In this document: piece after piece, positions 16,348 through 24,613 of the stretch | How the letters are laid out: each line of letters starts with the position of its first letter | How positions within the stretch are numbered: position 1 is the stretch's first letter | Source: CBDCGJ01 sp965216645 | GTDB taxonomy: Bacteria > Pseudomonadota > Alphaproteobacteria > GCA-2731375 | Length of the DNA stretch: 64,000 nucleotides | Direction of reading: 5' to 3' | Assembly: GCA_965216645.1 (NCBI GenBank) | Contig: CBDCGJ010000001.1 | Span: 62,001-126,000 of the forward strand | Program-made: the position numbers and the translations under genes | The notes under the pieces: generated by a model | The model's input: the letters and a program-made list of their open reading frames with translations, nothing else | What the model was told of the DNA's origin: nothing | The model's database searches: none

Positions 16348-16908
16348 CTAGGTTGCCGGACCGATGCAGCTCGACAGTTTCGAATTGTTGGTTTCGTTGG
16401 TTTCCGCAACCATTTTCAGCACGTCGCCGGCCAGATAGAAATTGACCGAGGGATGGGCATTGTGGGACCAGGCGTCGGCCGGGATCGGGACCGACACATT
16501 TTGCGTTTGCCCAGGTGCCAGGGCCGGTGTGGCCACATTGACCGGCCATTGATAGGGCGCGAAGTTGGCGCGGAACTCGACATAGGTCACGCTCGCCGCC
16601 GCTTGCGTCGCGCCGTTATTCTTGACCACCAGCTTGACGCTTTGATTGCCGCCGTTCCAGGAGCCGCAGAAGCCGGTATTGGGCAGTCCGCCGTTGCCGC
16701 CATATTTCGGCAGAACGATGATGTCGGCGCCGGGATTGGCGATCACTGGACCTGAACCGGGCCGCTTTGCCTTCAACGTACTGGTGGTTTGGTGGCGGAA
16801 TGTCTGCTTCTCGCGGCCTCCGGCCTCCGCCAGATTGGGCAGCGATCCCGCTGCGATCGAGAAGACCAGTGCGGAAAGTACAAATTTCTTAAGCCGTCGC
16901 GTATTCAT
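16348..16908 (-). CDS. exported CARDB-like protein
   Basis: A 186-residue protein with a signal peptide (NTRRLKKF then a hydrophobic stretch to LAEA). The mature part has one Ig-like beta domain of CARDB type: SVKLVVKNNG, then PALAPGQTQNVSVPIP and AETNETNN, all typical of that family. Two cysteines (GFCGSW and SSCIG) may bridge. ATG 16908 is preferred over 16914 and 16920 because a GGAG lies seven bases upstream. It is probably secreted or periplasmic, with a binding or structural role unknown. Confidence 0.7.
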   Translation of the reverse strand: MNTRRLKKFVLSALVFSIAAGSLPNLAEAGGREKQTFRHQTTSTLKAKRPGSGPVIANPGADIIVLPKYGGNGGLPNTGFCGSWNGGNQSVKLVVKNNGATQAAASVTYVEFRANFAPYQWPVNVATPALAPGQTQNVSVPIPADAWSHNAHPSVNFYLAGDVLKMVAETNETNNSKLSSCIGPAT

Positions 16909-17035
16909 TTTCATCTCCATTTCGTCGTTACGCCGCGACTGCGGCATTGAAGATAAGTCGCGACCGACGGCGGCAAGGTTCAACGACATAGCGCTTTTTC
17001 TTGGTCGGATTCGGCGCCCATGTTAACTTGCGCGG

Positions 17036-18094
17036 ATGAACAAGTTGTTTGAACAACCGCCGTCCGGTCGGCGGGTCGGAATCGTCGGCGCGACAGGGCT
17101 GGTCGGCGGCATGATGCAGCGCATCCTGGAGGAGCGGTCGTTTCCGGTGAGCGAGTTGCGGCTATTCGCCTCCGCCAGGTCGGCCGGTCGTCGGATTCCC
17201 TGGCGGGGCGGTGAAGTCGTCGTTGAAAATGCCGGCAGTGCCGATTTCGCCGGCTTGGATATCGTCTTCTTCTCGGCCGGCGCCACAACTTCGCGAAATC
17301 TGGCGCCCAAGGCGGCGGCCGCCGGCGCCATCGTGATCGACAACTCGTCGGCCTTTCGCAGTGATCCCGATGTCCCGCTTGTGGTCTCGGAAGTCAATGC
17401 CCATACACTTAAGTCGATCCGCAAAGGCATCGTCGCCAATCCCAACTGCACTACCATGGCGGCAATGCCGGTGTTGAAACCGCTGCATGACGCGGCCGGA
17501 CTGCGGCGTTTGGTCGCCAGCACCTATCAGTCGGTGTCCGGCGCCGGGCTTGCCGGCGTACGGGAGTTGGATGCGCAGTTGCAGGAGGAGCCCGGCGGCG
17601 GCGAGACCTTGATGTATGACGGCCGCGCCCTCGACCGCGTTGCGACCGAAAAGTGGTCGGTGCCGATCGCTCATAACGTAGTACCGATGAACTATGTGAC
17701 GGTGGAGGATGGCTATACCGAAGAAGAGGTGAAGCTGCGGGAGGAGACCCGCAAGATCCTTGAAATCCCCGACCTGCTCGTGTCCGGTACCTGTGTCCGG
17801 GTACCGGTCTATACCGGACATTCATTGTCGATCAACGCCGAGTTCGAACGCGAGCTGACCGCGAAAGCGGCGCGCGAGATTTTGGCGGATGCGAAGGGTG
17901 TGGTTCTAAATGATGTGCCTAACCCTTTGGCCGCAACCGGCGTGGATGACGTGATTGTCGGTCGCCTGCGTCCCGATCCGACGGTTACACACGGCCTTGC
18001 CCTGTTTGTCACCGGCGACAATTTACGCAAGGGCGCGGCGCTCAATGCCGTGCAAATCGCCGAGTTGCTTGGCGCGCATATCCTGTTCGACTAG
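17036..18094 (+). CDS. asd: aspartate-semialdehyde dehydrogenase
   Basis: A 352-residue enzyme that reduces aspartyl phosphate to aspartate semialdehyde, the branch point to lysine/diaminopimelate, threonine and methionine. The NADP-binding GIVGATGLVGG, the catalytic cysteine in NPNCTTMA and the SVSGAGLAG segment are present, and the length is normal. It may support the same methionine branch as metZ upstream in the window. It overlaps the lysE-type gene by four bases tail to tail. Confidence 0.92.
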   Translation: MNKLFEQPPSGRRVGIVGATGLVGGMMQRILEERSFPVSELRLFASARSAGRRIPWRGGEVVVENAGSADFAGLDIVFFSAGATTSRNLAPKAAAAGAIVIDNSSAFRSDPDVPLVVSEVNAHTLKSIRKGIVANPNCTTMAAMPVLKPLHDAAGLRRLVASTYQSVSGAGLAGVRELDAQLQEEPGGGETLMYDGRALDRVATEKWSVPIAHNVVPMNYVTVEDGYTEEEVKLREETRKILEIPDLLVSGTCVRVPVYTGHSLSINAEFERELTAKAAREILADAKGVVLNDVPNPLAATGVDDVIVGRLRPDPTVTHGLALFVTGDNLRKGAALNAVQIAELLGAHILFD

Positions 18095-18693
18095 TCGGAC
18101 GCCAGCAAGCGTAGGCCAAGGGCGCCGAGAACGAGGCTTGAAATCCGGTCGAGCGTGGCTTTGGCGCGGAGATATTTCCTGCCAACCGCCGGCGTGCTGA
18201 AGAGAAGTGCGACGGCGCCATAGGCCAGAATTTCGACCGCCAGATGATTGCCGACGATCAAGGTCTTGTCGGCCAAGCTCAAGCCTTGTGGGAAGATCAC
18301 CACCAGGATCGAGGCGGAAAACAGCACCGATTTCGGATTCGCCAGATTGACCAGCACGCCGCCGAGGAAAGCCCGCGCCTTCGGTTCCACGAGCCTGCCG
18401 ATCGGGGAATTAGCGTTGCGCCAGATCGTCCAGGCCAGATAGATCAGATAGAGCGCGCCGCCGATCTTCACCGTGGTGTAGGCCCAAGGGAACAGCCGGA
18501 ATAGACTGTCGAGGCCGACCAAAGCCGTCAGCGTCCAGATCGCCGCCATGGTCGCCAGACCGCAGCCGGTTGCCACGCCCATGGCGCGGCCGCCCGCAAG
18601 CGTGCTGCGCATGGCGTAGAGCAGGGCCGGACCCGGACTGGCGAAAGCGGCCAGCAAGGTCAGGTTGAAGGCGATGACATGCTCGATCCCCAT
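18091..18693 (-). CDS. LysE/RhtB-family amino acid exporter
   Basis: A 200-residue inner-membrane protein with about six hydrophobic segments and the typical FASPGPALLYAMRSTLAGGRAMGV N-terminal signature, here FASPGPALL followed by GCGLATM. Family members export lysine, homoserine, threonine or other metabolites. It is the last gene of a HIT-GST-LysE transcription unit; only six bases separate it from the GST gene. The substrate is unknown, though its tail-to-tail neighbour asd makes aspartate-family amino acids attractive. Confidence 0.87.
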   Translation of the reverse strand: MGIEHVIAFNLTLLAAFASPGPALLYAMRSTLAGGRAMGVATGCGLATMAAIWTLTALVGLDSLFRLFPWAYTTVKIGGALYLIYLAWTIWRNANSPIGRLVEPKARAFLGGVLVNLANPKSVLFSASILVVIFPQGLSLADKTLIVGNHLAVEILAYGAVALLFSTPAVGRKYLRAKATLDRISSLVLGALGLRLLASD

Positions 18694-18699
18694 CTGCGG

Positions 18700-19350
18700 C
18701 TAAGATCCTTGCTCCAGCAAATCGTCGCGGCCCCATTTGGCGGCGGCGCGGTGGTCGAAATTGCGCTGCCAGATCGGTGCGATGACAGGATGGCGGGCGA
18801 CGCGATGGGTTAGATCGACGCAACGCGCGAACGGCGACCCGGCGCCGAGCCAGGACGTCAGCATGGCCAGATAGACGTCGGCCAGAGACATCTCGTCGCC
18901 GAGTAGGAAATCGCGTCCTTCAAGCCGCGCTTCCAGGATCGCAAAGTTTTCATGCATCCGCTCGGTCGCCGCTTCGACCACGCCGGCGGTGCCGTAGCGG
19001 TCCGGATAGCCGCGATGCAGCTCGCCTTCATAGATATTGACGCTGAGAAAGATCAGCCAACGCAGAAACTGGCCGTGATCCGCCGTGCCGACCGGCGGCG
19101 CCAGCTTCTTGTCCGGGAAGATGTGGGAGAGATGGATCAGGATCGCCGCCGATTCGGTCATCATACTGCCGTCCGGCAGGATCAGGACCGGCACCTGACC
19201 GCGCGGATTTATGTCCCGAAACGACGGGTCCAGCGGCGTGGACGGCACCGAGTCCAGCAGGATCAACTCGAACGGCGTTTCCGCCAAGGCCAAGGCCGCC
19301 TCGACGACGAATCCGCCGGAGCCGTCCCGATTGTAAAGCCGATAGCTCAT
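18700..19350 (-). CDS. glutathione S-transferase family protein
   Basis: A 216-residue GST with an N-terminal thioredoxin-like domain (NPRGQVPVLILPDGSMMTES, with the cis-Pro and the glutathione-contacting Glu-Ser) and an all-helical C-terminal domain (GDEMSLADVYLAML). Its ATG overlaps the stop codon of the HIT gene (ATGA), so the two are translationally coupled. The electrophile or isomerase substrate is unknown. Confidence 0.87.
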   Translation of the reverse strand: MSYRLYNRDGSGGFVVEAALALAETPFELILLDSVPSTPLDPSFRDINPRGQVPVLILPDGSMMTESAAILIHLSHIFPDKKLAPPVGTADHGQFLRWLIFLSVNIYEGELHRGYPDRYGTAGVVEAATERMHENFAILEARLEGRDFLLGDEMSLADVYLAMLTSWLGAGSPFARCVDLTHRVARHPVIAPIWQRNFDHRAAAKWGRDDLLEQGS

Positions 19351-19769
19351 GCGCTGTTTCTCAATCCGGCCCGCAAGGTTTCCGCATGGGCCGCCAATTC
19401 GTCCGGCGGCGGCATTTTCGCCGGCCAGGTTAAGGCCATGCCGTCATTCGCATAGCGCGGCACCACATGCAGGTGGAAGTGAAACACGGTTTGGAAGCCG
19501 ACCTCCCGATTGGCCTGTAGAATGGTCACGCCCTCGGCATCGAACTGCTTCGCCTGGGCCTTGGCGAGACGATTGGCGATGCGGAAGGCCTGGGCCGCCG
19601 TGTCTTCGTCCAGCGCCATCATATCCGCCGCATGTTCTTTCGAGAGGACCAGGGCGTGCCCGGGATTGACCTGGCCGGCGTCCATAATGGCGATGACTTG
19701 GTCGTCCTCATGCAGTTTGTGACATGGCAAGTCGCCGGCGATGATCTTGCAAAATACGCAATCCGTCAT
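19347..19769 (-). CDS. HIT-family nucleotide hydrolase/transferase
   Basis: A 140-residue histidine-triad protein. CVFCKIIAG at the N-terminus and the catalytic HFHLHVVPR triad near residue 98 are intact. Such proteins hydrolyse nucleoside phosphoramidates or Ap4A-type nucleotides. ATG 19769 is chosen because the family N-terminus begins there. It is the first gene of the HIT-GST-LysE unit. Confidence 0.9.
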   Translation of the reverse strand: MTDCVFCKIIAGDLPCHKLHEDDQVIAIMDAGQVNPGHALVLSKEHAADMMALDEDTAAQAFRIANRLAKAQAKQFDAEGVTILQANREVGFQTVFHFHLHVVPRYANDGMALTWPAKMPPPDELAAHAETLRAGLRNSA

Positions 19770-19884
19770 GGGGCAAGCTCCTGAATGAGTGTCCCCCAAT
19801 TAGCCGGCAACGGACCACCGATTGCAAGCGCCATGACCGCGACATGGCGGCGCAGGGTCGGAACAACAAGGTCAACATCCCGTC

Positions 19885-19916
19885 GTCCCGGCCGCAGCGA
19901 AACGGAGCGCCGGGAC
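19885..19916. repeat. palindromic intergenic repeat (REP-like)
   Basis: GTCCCGGC (19885-19892) pairs with GCCGGGAC (19909-19916) around CGCAGCGAAACGGAGC, closely resembling the core of the repeat near 52-85. The 264-base gap 19770-20033 that holds it shows no gene. Confidence 0.5.
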
Positions 19917-20033
19917 CCATTCCAACCAAGTTCGAACCGAATATGGTGGTGCAATTGTTTCCGGCATGACGGATTTCAGCGCGATGCGAAGTGGAACAAC
20001 CGAGGCGGAGTTGGCCGCGCTATGGCGGCGCCG

Positions 20034-22058
20034 TTATGCTTTCGCCACGTGAACCGTTGTGCTGTGCACGCTGGTGCTTTCGCCCATGTCCGTTTTGCGC
20101 GGGATATGCAGGACATTGACGTTGCGGTTCTCCGGCTCCTGCCCGGGCCAGCGGCTCTTGCTGGCCAAGACCGTGCCGGCCGGGACGGATTCGGTAACCA
20201 ACGCGGTCAGCGTCAGTTCACCGGCCTCGTTCGACAGACATATGCGGTCGCCGTCCGCGATCTCCCGCGCCGCCGCATCCGCCGGATGGATCGACGCCCG
20301 AGCCGGCCCCAACAATCTTTGCACACGCACTTCATTGCCATAGCTCGAGTTCATGAGATTGACGTCCGCCGGAGAGAGCAGACGCAAGGCCCCATCGCCG
20401 GGTTGCGGGTCGGCGGCGGGCACGGGGGCCAGCGGATGGCCGTCCCGCACGGCCCGCTTGCTGGCGATCTCGATCTTGCCGCTCGGGGTCGCGAATTTCA
20501 GGTCCTGCCAAAGAATCATCGGTTCTTCGCTCAATGGCATCCAGGCCCGCTCCTTCAATTCGGACCAATCGACGCCGAGGTCCAGTTTCCCGAGCATGCC
20601 GTCGACGATCGACCGATCCGATTCGTAAAGCGCCGGATCCTCCAGCTTCATGGCGCGTGACAGGCGGCGGAAGATCTCCTGGTTGGGCAGGGCTTCGCCC
20701 ATGGGCTCGGCGCATTTCACCTGCGGGCCGATCCGCAGGTGGAAGTAGGAAGCGCAGAGATCGTCGAACTCCAGGAAGCTCGCCGCCGGCAATACGATAT
20801 CGGCATACTTCGCCGTATCGGTCGGGAAGCAGTCGACGACCACGGTGAAAAGGTCCTCCCGCTTCAGGCCTTGTATGGTTTTAGACTGATCCGGATTGGA
20901 GGCGACCGGATTGCAGTTCCAGACGAAGAAAGCGCTGGTCGCCGCCGGGTCGTTCAGCAGGTCCGGCAGGTCCATATGGCTGACCCCCGCCGCGCCGCCG
21001 GGCGGCATCGGGTCCGGCGAAGCGCCCTTGCGCAGGCCGATGGCGAAAGTGCCGTTTAGGTAATAAGCGCCGGCGCCTGGCTTGCCGATATTGCCGGTGA
21101 AGGCGGGCAGCATGGCGCAGGCGCGGAAGATGTTGCCGCCGCCGGTCTGCCGCTGCAGCCCTTGGCCCAGCCACATCAGGGACGGGCCGGCGCCATAGAG
21201 TGTCGCCGCCTCCTCGATCAGCGCGGCAGGGACGCCGGTTTTCTCCTCCGTCCAGGCCGGGTCGCAGCGCTCGATCTCGGCTGCGACCTCGTCATAGCCC
21301 AGGACGCGATCGCGGATGAAGTCCTGGTCCAGCAAACCTTCGCGCCGCATCACATGCAGCAGGCCGAAGGCCAGGGCCGCGTCGCTGCCGGGGCGCACTT
21401 GGAGATGCAGGTCGGCCTGGCGCGCCGTCTCATGCGCGACCGGATCGACGACGATGACCTTGGCGTCATGCTCCTTTAGCCAAAGCTTGTCCACATGGGG
21501 CGCCGTGGCCGACGGATTGGCGCCCCACACCAGAATGCACTCGCTATCCTTCGCCGTGCGCGGATCGAAGCCATGGGCGGAATGGCCGAAGACATAGCGC
21601 CAGGCGACATGGCCGGCATTGTTGCAGACCGTGTCCGGCTCCACTTCCGTGGCGCCAATATGTCGGAAGAAGCGACCGGGGAACTGGTTCGCCACCAGGG
21701 AGCAGGTGCCCGTGTAATGGGTATGGAAAATCTTCTCGGCGCCGGCGCCGTCGCGGATCTCGCCGACCCGGTTGGCGATTTCCGTCAGCGCTTCGTCCCA
21801 GCTAATCCGGTCGAACTCGCCGCTCCCCTTGGCACCGGTGCGGCGCAGGGGATAGAGCAGCCGGCTGTCCTCCTCGATCCAGGCATGATTGTAGGCGGCG
21901 GTACATTTCGGGCAGAGCGGACCGCGGGTGGAGGGATGATCCGCATTTCCGGACACCTGCCGGATCGCGCCATTCTGCTTCATCACCGTGATGCCGCAGC
22001 CGTCGTAGCAATCCCTGGGGCAGGTGGTGTGGATGTATTCCCGATCGTCTGCGGTCAT
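20034..22058 (-). CDS. molybdopterin oxidoreductase (DMSO reductase family), single subunit
   Basis: A 674-residue molybdopterin-guanine-dinucleotide enzyme. The N-terminal [4Fe-4S] ligands are CPRDCYDGCG with a later CPKC; the pterin-binding domains follow (ILVWGANPS, KVIVVDP), and the C-terminal dinucleotide domain ends near HIPRK. There is no Tat signal, so it is cytoplasmic. AGGAG precedes the ATG. No electron-transfer or membrane subunit lies beside it, which resembles stand-alone formate-dehydrogenase-like or assimilatory types. The Mo ligand cannot be assigned with certainty (the cysteine in TVCNNAG is a candidate), so the substrate stays open. Confidence 0.87.
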   Translation of the reverse strand: MTADDREYIHTTCPRDCYDGCGITVMKQNGAIRQVSGNADHPSTRGPLCPKCTAAYNHAWIEEDSRLLYPLRRTGAKGSGEFDRISWDEALTEIANRVGEIRDGAGAEKIFHTHYTGTCSLVANQFPGRFFRHIGATEVEPDTVCNNAGHVAWRYVFGHSAHGFDPRTAKDSECILVWGANPSATAPHVDKLWLKEHDAKVIVVDPVAHETARQADLHLQVRPGSDAALAFGLLHVMRREGLLDQDFIRDRVLGYDEVAAEIERCDPAWTEEKTGVPAALIEEAATLYGAGPSLMWLGQGLQRQTGGGNIFRACAMLPAFTGNIGKPGAGAYYLNGTFAIGLRKGASPDPMPPGGAAGVSHMDLPDLLNDPAATSAFFVWNCNPVASNPDQSKTIQGLKREDLFTVVVDCFPTDTAKYADIVLPAASFLEFDDLCASYFHLRIGPQVKCAEPMGEALPNQEIFRRLSRAMKLEDPALYESDRSIVDGMLGKLDLGVDWSELKERAWMPLSEEPMILWQDLKFATPSGKIEIASKRAVRDGHPLAPVPAADPQPGDGALRLLSPADVNLMNSSYGNEVRVQRLLGPARASIHPADAAAREIADGDRICLSNEAGELTLTALVTESVPAGTVLASKSRWPGQEPENRNVNVLHIPRKTDMGESTSVHSTTVHVAKA

Positions 22059-22157
22059 GGCGGCATCTCCTTGAATTCCGATTGGCCCTGAAACTTATCG
22101 CGAATAATCGCTGGAGCAAGGGCCAATTCGGGCGTTGGCAGACAACCATTTCCCCCC

Positions 22158-23204
22158 TCAAGCGCCGGCGTCGAGGGCGTGCCGGGCGACTTTCTTCATC
22201 AAAGTCGGCAGCGCCAGCGTAGCGAAATCCTCTACTTGCACCCAGCGGCCCGGTTGCGCGCCATGGTCGTCCAGACGCCCGACCGCGACGTCGAGGCGCA
22301 AGTGAAAATGCGTGAAGGTATGCTCGACCAAACCAGGCAGGATACGGCAATCGGTCGGCGCCAAAGCGAGGGCCTGGCGCTTGGGCCATTTGCGCTCTCG
22401 CCAGTCGGTGCCGGGGAATTCCATCAGACCACCGAGCAGGCCATCCTCCGGCCGCCGCCGCAACAACACGGCGCCATCGGGACGGCGCAGCCAGAAGACC
22501 ATACCGTGCCGGGTCGGCCGGCGCTTTTTCGGCATCCGCCGCGGCAGGTCCGCGGCGATGCCTGCGGCTGCGGCGGCGCAGTCGGTTTGCCAGGGACAGC
22601 GGTCGCAGACCGGCTGCTTCGGCAGACAGATCGTGGCGCCCAGGTCCATCATCGCCTGAGCGAAGTCGCCGGCCCTGTCGTCGGGCGTCAGCGCTTCGGC
22701 CAACCGCCGCAACTCCGGCTTAGCGCCGGGTAAGGGCGTCTCGACCCGGCGCAGACGGGCGATCACCCGTTCGATATTACCGTCCACCGGCGTCGCTTTG
22801 CGGCCGAAGGCGATCGCGGCGACCGCCGCTGCCGTATAGGGGCCGATACCGGGCAGATCGCGAAGCCCGTCCTCGTTGTTGGGGAATACGCCGCCATAGT
22901 CCTGTGCCACCGTCTGGGCGCAGCGGTGCAAATTGCGGGCGCGGGCGTAATAGCCGAGCCCCTGCCAGGCATGCAGCACATCGTCCAACGCCGCGGCTGC
23001 CAAGTCGTCGACGGTCGGCCAGCGTTTGAGGAAGGCCTGGTAATAGGGTTTTACGGTCGCCACGGTGGTCTGCTGCAGCATGATCTCCGACAGCCAGACA
23101 TGATAGGCCGGCTTGCGCGACCCGGGCGCCGCACGCCAGGGTAGGTCTCGCCGGTGCCGGTCGTACCAAGCCAAAAGCCGCGTTGCCAAGTCGCCTGCCG
23201 TCAT
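22158..23204 (-). CDS. mutY: A/G-specific adenine DNA glycosylase
   Basis: A 348-residue repair enzyme that removes adenine mispaired with 8-oxoguanine. Catalytic Glu40 (SEIMLQQT), the helix-hairpin-helix LPGIGPYTA, catalytic Asp141 (VDGN) and the [4Fe-4S] cysteines 193, 200, 203 and 209 (spacing 6-2-5) are all present. The C-terminal half is the NUDIX-like 8-oxoG recognition domain. It diverges from the DUF721 gene across 54 bases. Confidence 0.95.
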   Translation of the reverse strand: MTAGDLATRLLAWYDRHRRDLPWRAAPGSRKPAYHVWLSEIMLQQTTVATVKPYYQAFLKRWPTVDDLAAAALDDVLHAWQGLGYYARARNLHRCAQTVAQDYGGVFPNNEDGLRDLPGIGPYTAAAVAAIAFGRKATPVDGNIERVIARLRRVETPLPGAKPELRRLAEALTPDDRAGDFAQAMMDLGATICLPKQPVCDRCPWQTDCAAAAAGIAADLPRRMPKKRRPTRHGMVFWLRRPDGAVLLRRRPEDGLLGGLMEFPGTDWRERKWPKRQALALAPTDCRILPGLVEHTFTHFHLRLDVAVGRLDDHGAQPGRWVQVEDFATLALPTLMKKVARHALDAGA

Positions 23205-23258
23205 CGGAATGTGCTAGTCTTTGTTATCGGAAGAATACTTACGGCAAAGCGCGCGGCG

Positions 23259-23759
23259 ATGACAGCGGGGACAGGCAAACCGAAACGTCGAGGGATGAAA
23301 TCCCTGGCCCGCACCGCCGGTCGCATCGCCGCCCGCGGCTTCGAACGCCAGGGCTTCTCGATCCAGGAGGTGCTGACCAATTGGCGCGCCATCGCCGGCG
23401 ATAGCTTGGCCGAAATCTCCCAGCCGGAGCGGATTTCGAAACCCCGCGGGGAGGCAGGCGCGGTGTTGACCGTGCGGGTGGATCGGGCCGGCGCTCTCGA
23501 GCTCCAGCATATCGCGCCGCTGGTGGTGGAGCGGGTCAACACCCATTTCGGTTACCGTGCCGTGGCGCGGCTGCAAATCGTGCAGGGGCCCGTGGCGCGA
23601 CCTGTGGCGCCGCCGAAACGGCCGAATCGCACACTCGAGCCGGCTGAATTGGCGGCATTGGAGGCGATGTTGGCGGAGATCAAGGACCCGGCGCTGAAAT
23701 CCGCCCTCTCGTCGCTCGGCCAACGGATTATGTCGGAAACACCGAAAGGTGATGATTAA
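23259..23759 (+). CDS. DUF721 / DciA-like protein
   Basis: A 166-residue basic protein of the DUF721 family, with the KH-like core FSIQEVLTNWRAIAGDSLA and a later VDRAGALELQHIAPLVVERVN. DUF721 includes DciA, which loads the replicative helicase DnaB in bacteria lacking DnaC. ATG 23259 begins the conserved region; upstream in-frame codons overlap mutY. The order mutY, DUF721, DsbA-like, smc supports the assignment. Helicase loading is inferred from the family. Confidence 0.8.
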   Translation: MTAGTGKPKRRGMKSLARTAGRIAARGFERQGFSIQEVLTNWRAIAGDSLAEISQPERISKPRGEAGAVLTVRVDRAGALELQHIAPLVVERVNTHFGYRAVARLQIVQGPVARPVAPPKRPNRTLEPAELAALEAMLAEIKDPALKSALSSLGQRIMSETPKGDD

Positions 23760-23917
23760 GGCGGTTTTTCCGGTTGTAATCGCCGTTTTTCCGCCCTAAT
23801 TGCCGCATAACAACAATAACCGCCGCGGCCCGGAATACCGCTATTTTTAGCGGATGGGATATTGATCGGTGGCCTAGAACCCGATAATTTCACAACATCT
23901 TGTGGGTATGGACTGAA

Positions 23918-24577
23918 ATGAAACAAATTAAGGTCATCCTTCCCGTAGTCGCGGTCGCGCTCCTGGCGGGCGTCGGCGGCTATATGTGGTCCGGCAGCGG
24001 TGAGCGGGCGGCGCCCGTTGGTGCCAGCGTGGCGCAAGCGGCGAATGCGGGGATTACGATCACCGAGAACGATATGGTGCTGGGTGACGCCAAAGCACCA
24101 GTCACGGTGGTCGAATATGCCTCCATGTCCTGTTCCCATTGTGCCAGTTTCCACAACGAGACGTTCAAGGCCTTCAAGGAAAAGTATATCGATACCGGCA
24201 AGGTACATTTCGTGTTCCGGGAGTTTCCCTTGAACCAGCCGGCGTTCCTCGGTGCCGTGGTGGCCCGCTGCGTCGGTCGCGATCGTTTCTTTCCGATGCT
24301 GGACGTGCTGTTCAAGAAGCAGCGGGAATGGCTATCCGACGGCGATCCGCTTGGTGCCTTGCGGAAGCTCGGCAAATTGGGCGGCCTTAGCGACGCGGCC
24401 ATGGATGCCTGCCTGAAGGACGAGGAACTGCAGAAAATGATCTTCGGCTTCCAGCGCGAGGCGAATGAGAAGTTCGGTGTCGATAGCACCCCCACTTTCC
24501 TCGTCAACGGCGAGAGATATCCAGGTGTCTTGTCGATCGAGGAATTGGATAGAATCATCGCCAAGCATGGCGGCTGA
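23918..24577 (+). CDS. DsbA-family thiol:disulfide oxidoreductase
   Basis: A 219-residue secreted thioredoxin-fold protein. A signal anchor or signal peptide covers about residues 1-25. The active site is CSHC (Cys72, Cys75), FREFPLNQ follows, and the cis-proline loop reads STPTFLVNG. It belongs to the DsbA/Com1-like group that oxidises or isomerises periplasmic disulfides. It precedes smc by 36 bases and may be co-transcribed with it. Confidence 0.88.
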   Translation: MKQIKVILPVVAVALLAGVGGYMWSGSGERAAPVGASVAQAANAGITITENDMVLGDAKAPVTVVEYASMSCSHCASFHNETFKAFKEKYIDTGKVHFVFREFPLNQPAFLGAVVARCVGRDRFFPMLDVLFKKQREWLSDGDPLGALRKLGKLGGLSDAAMDACLKDEELQKMIFGFQREANEKFGVDSTPTFLVNGERYPGVLSIEELDRIIAKHGG

Positions 24578-24613
24578 GTGCAGTTTGTGTAGTTAAAGCG
24601 GGAGTTTACGTCC

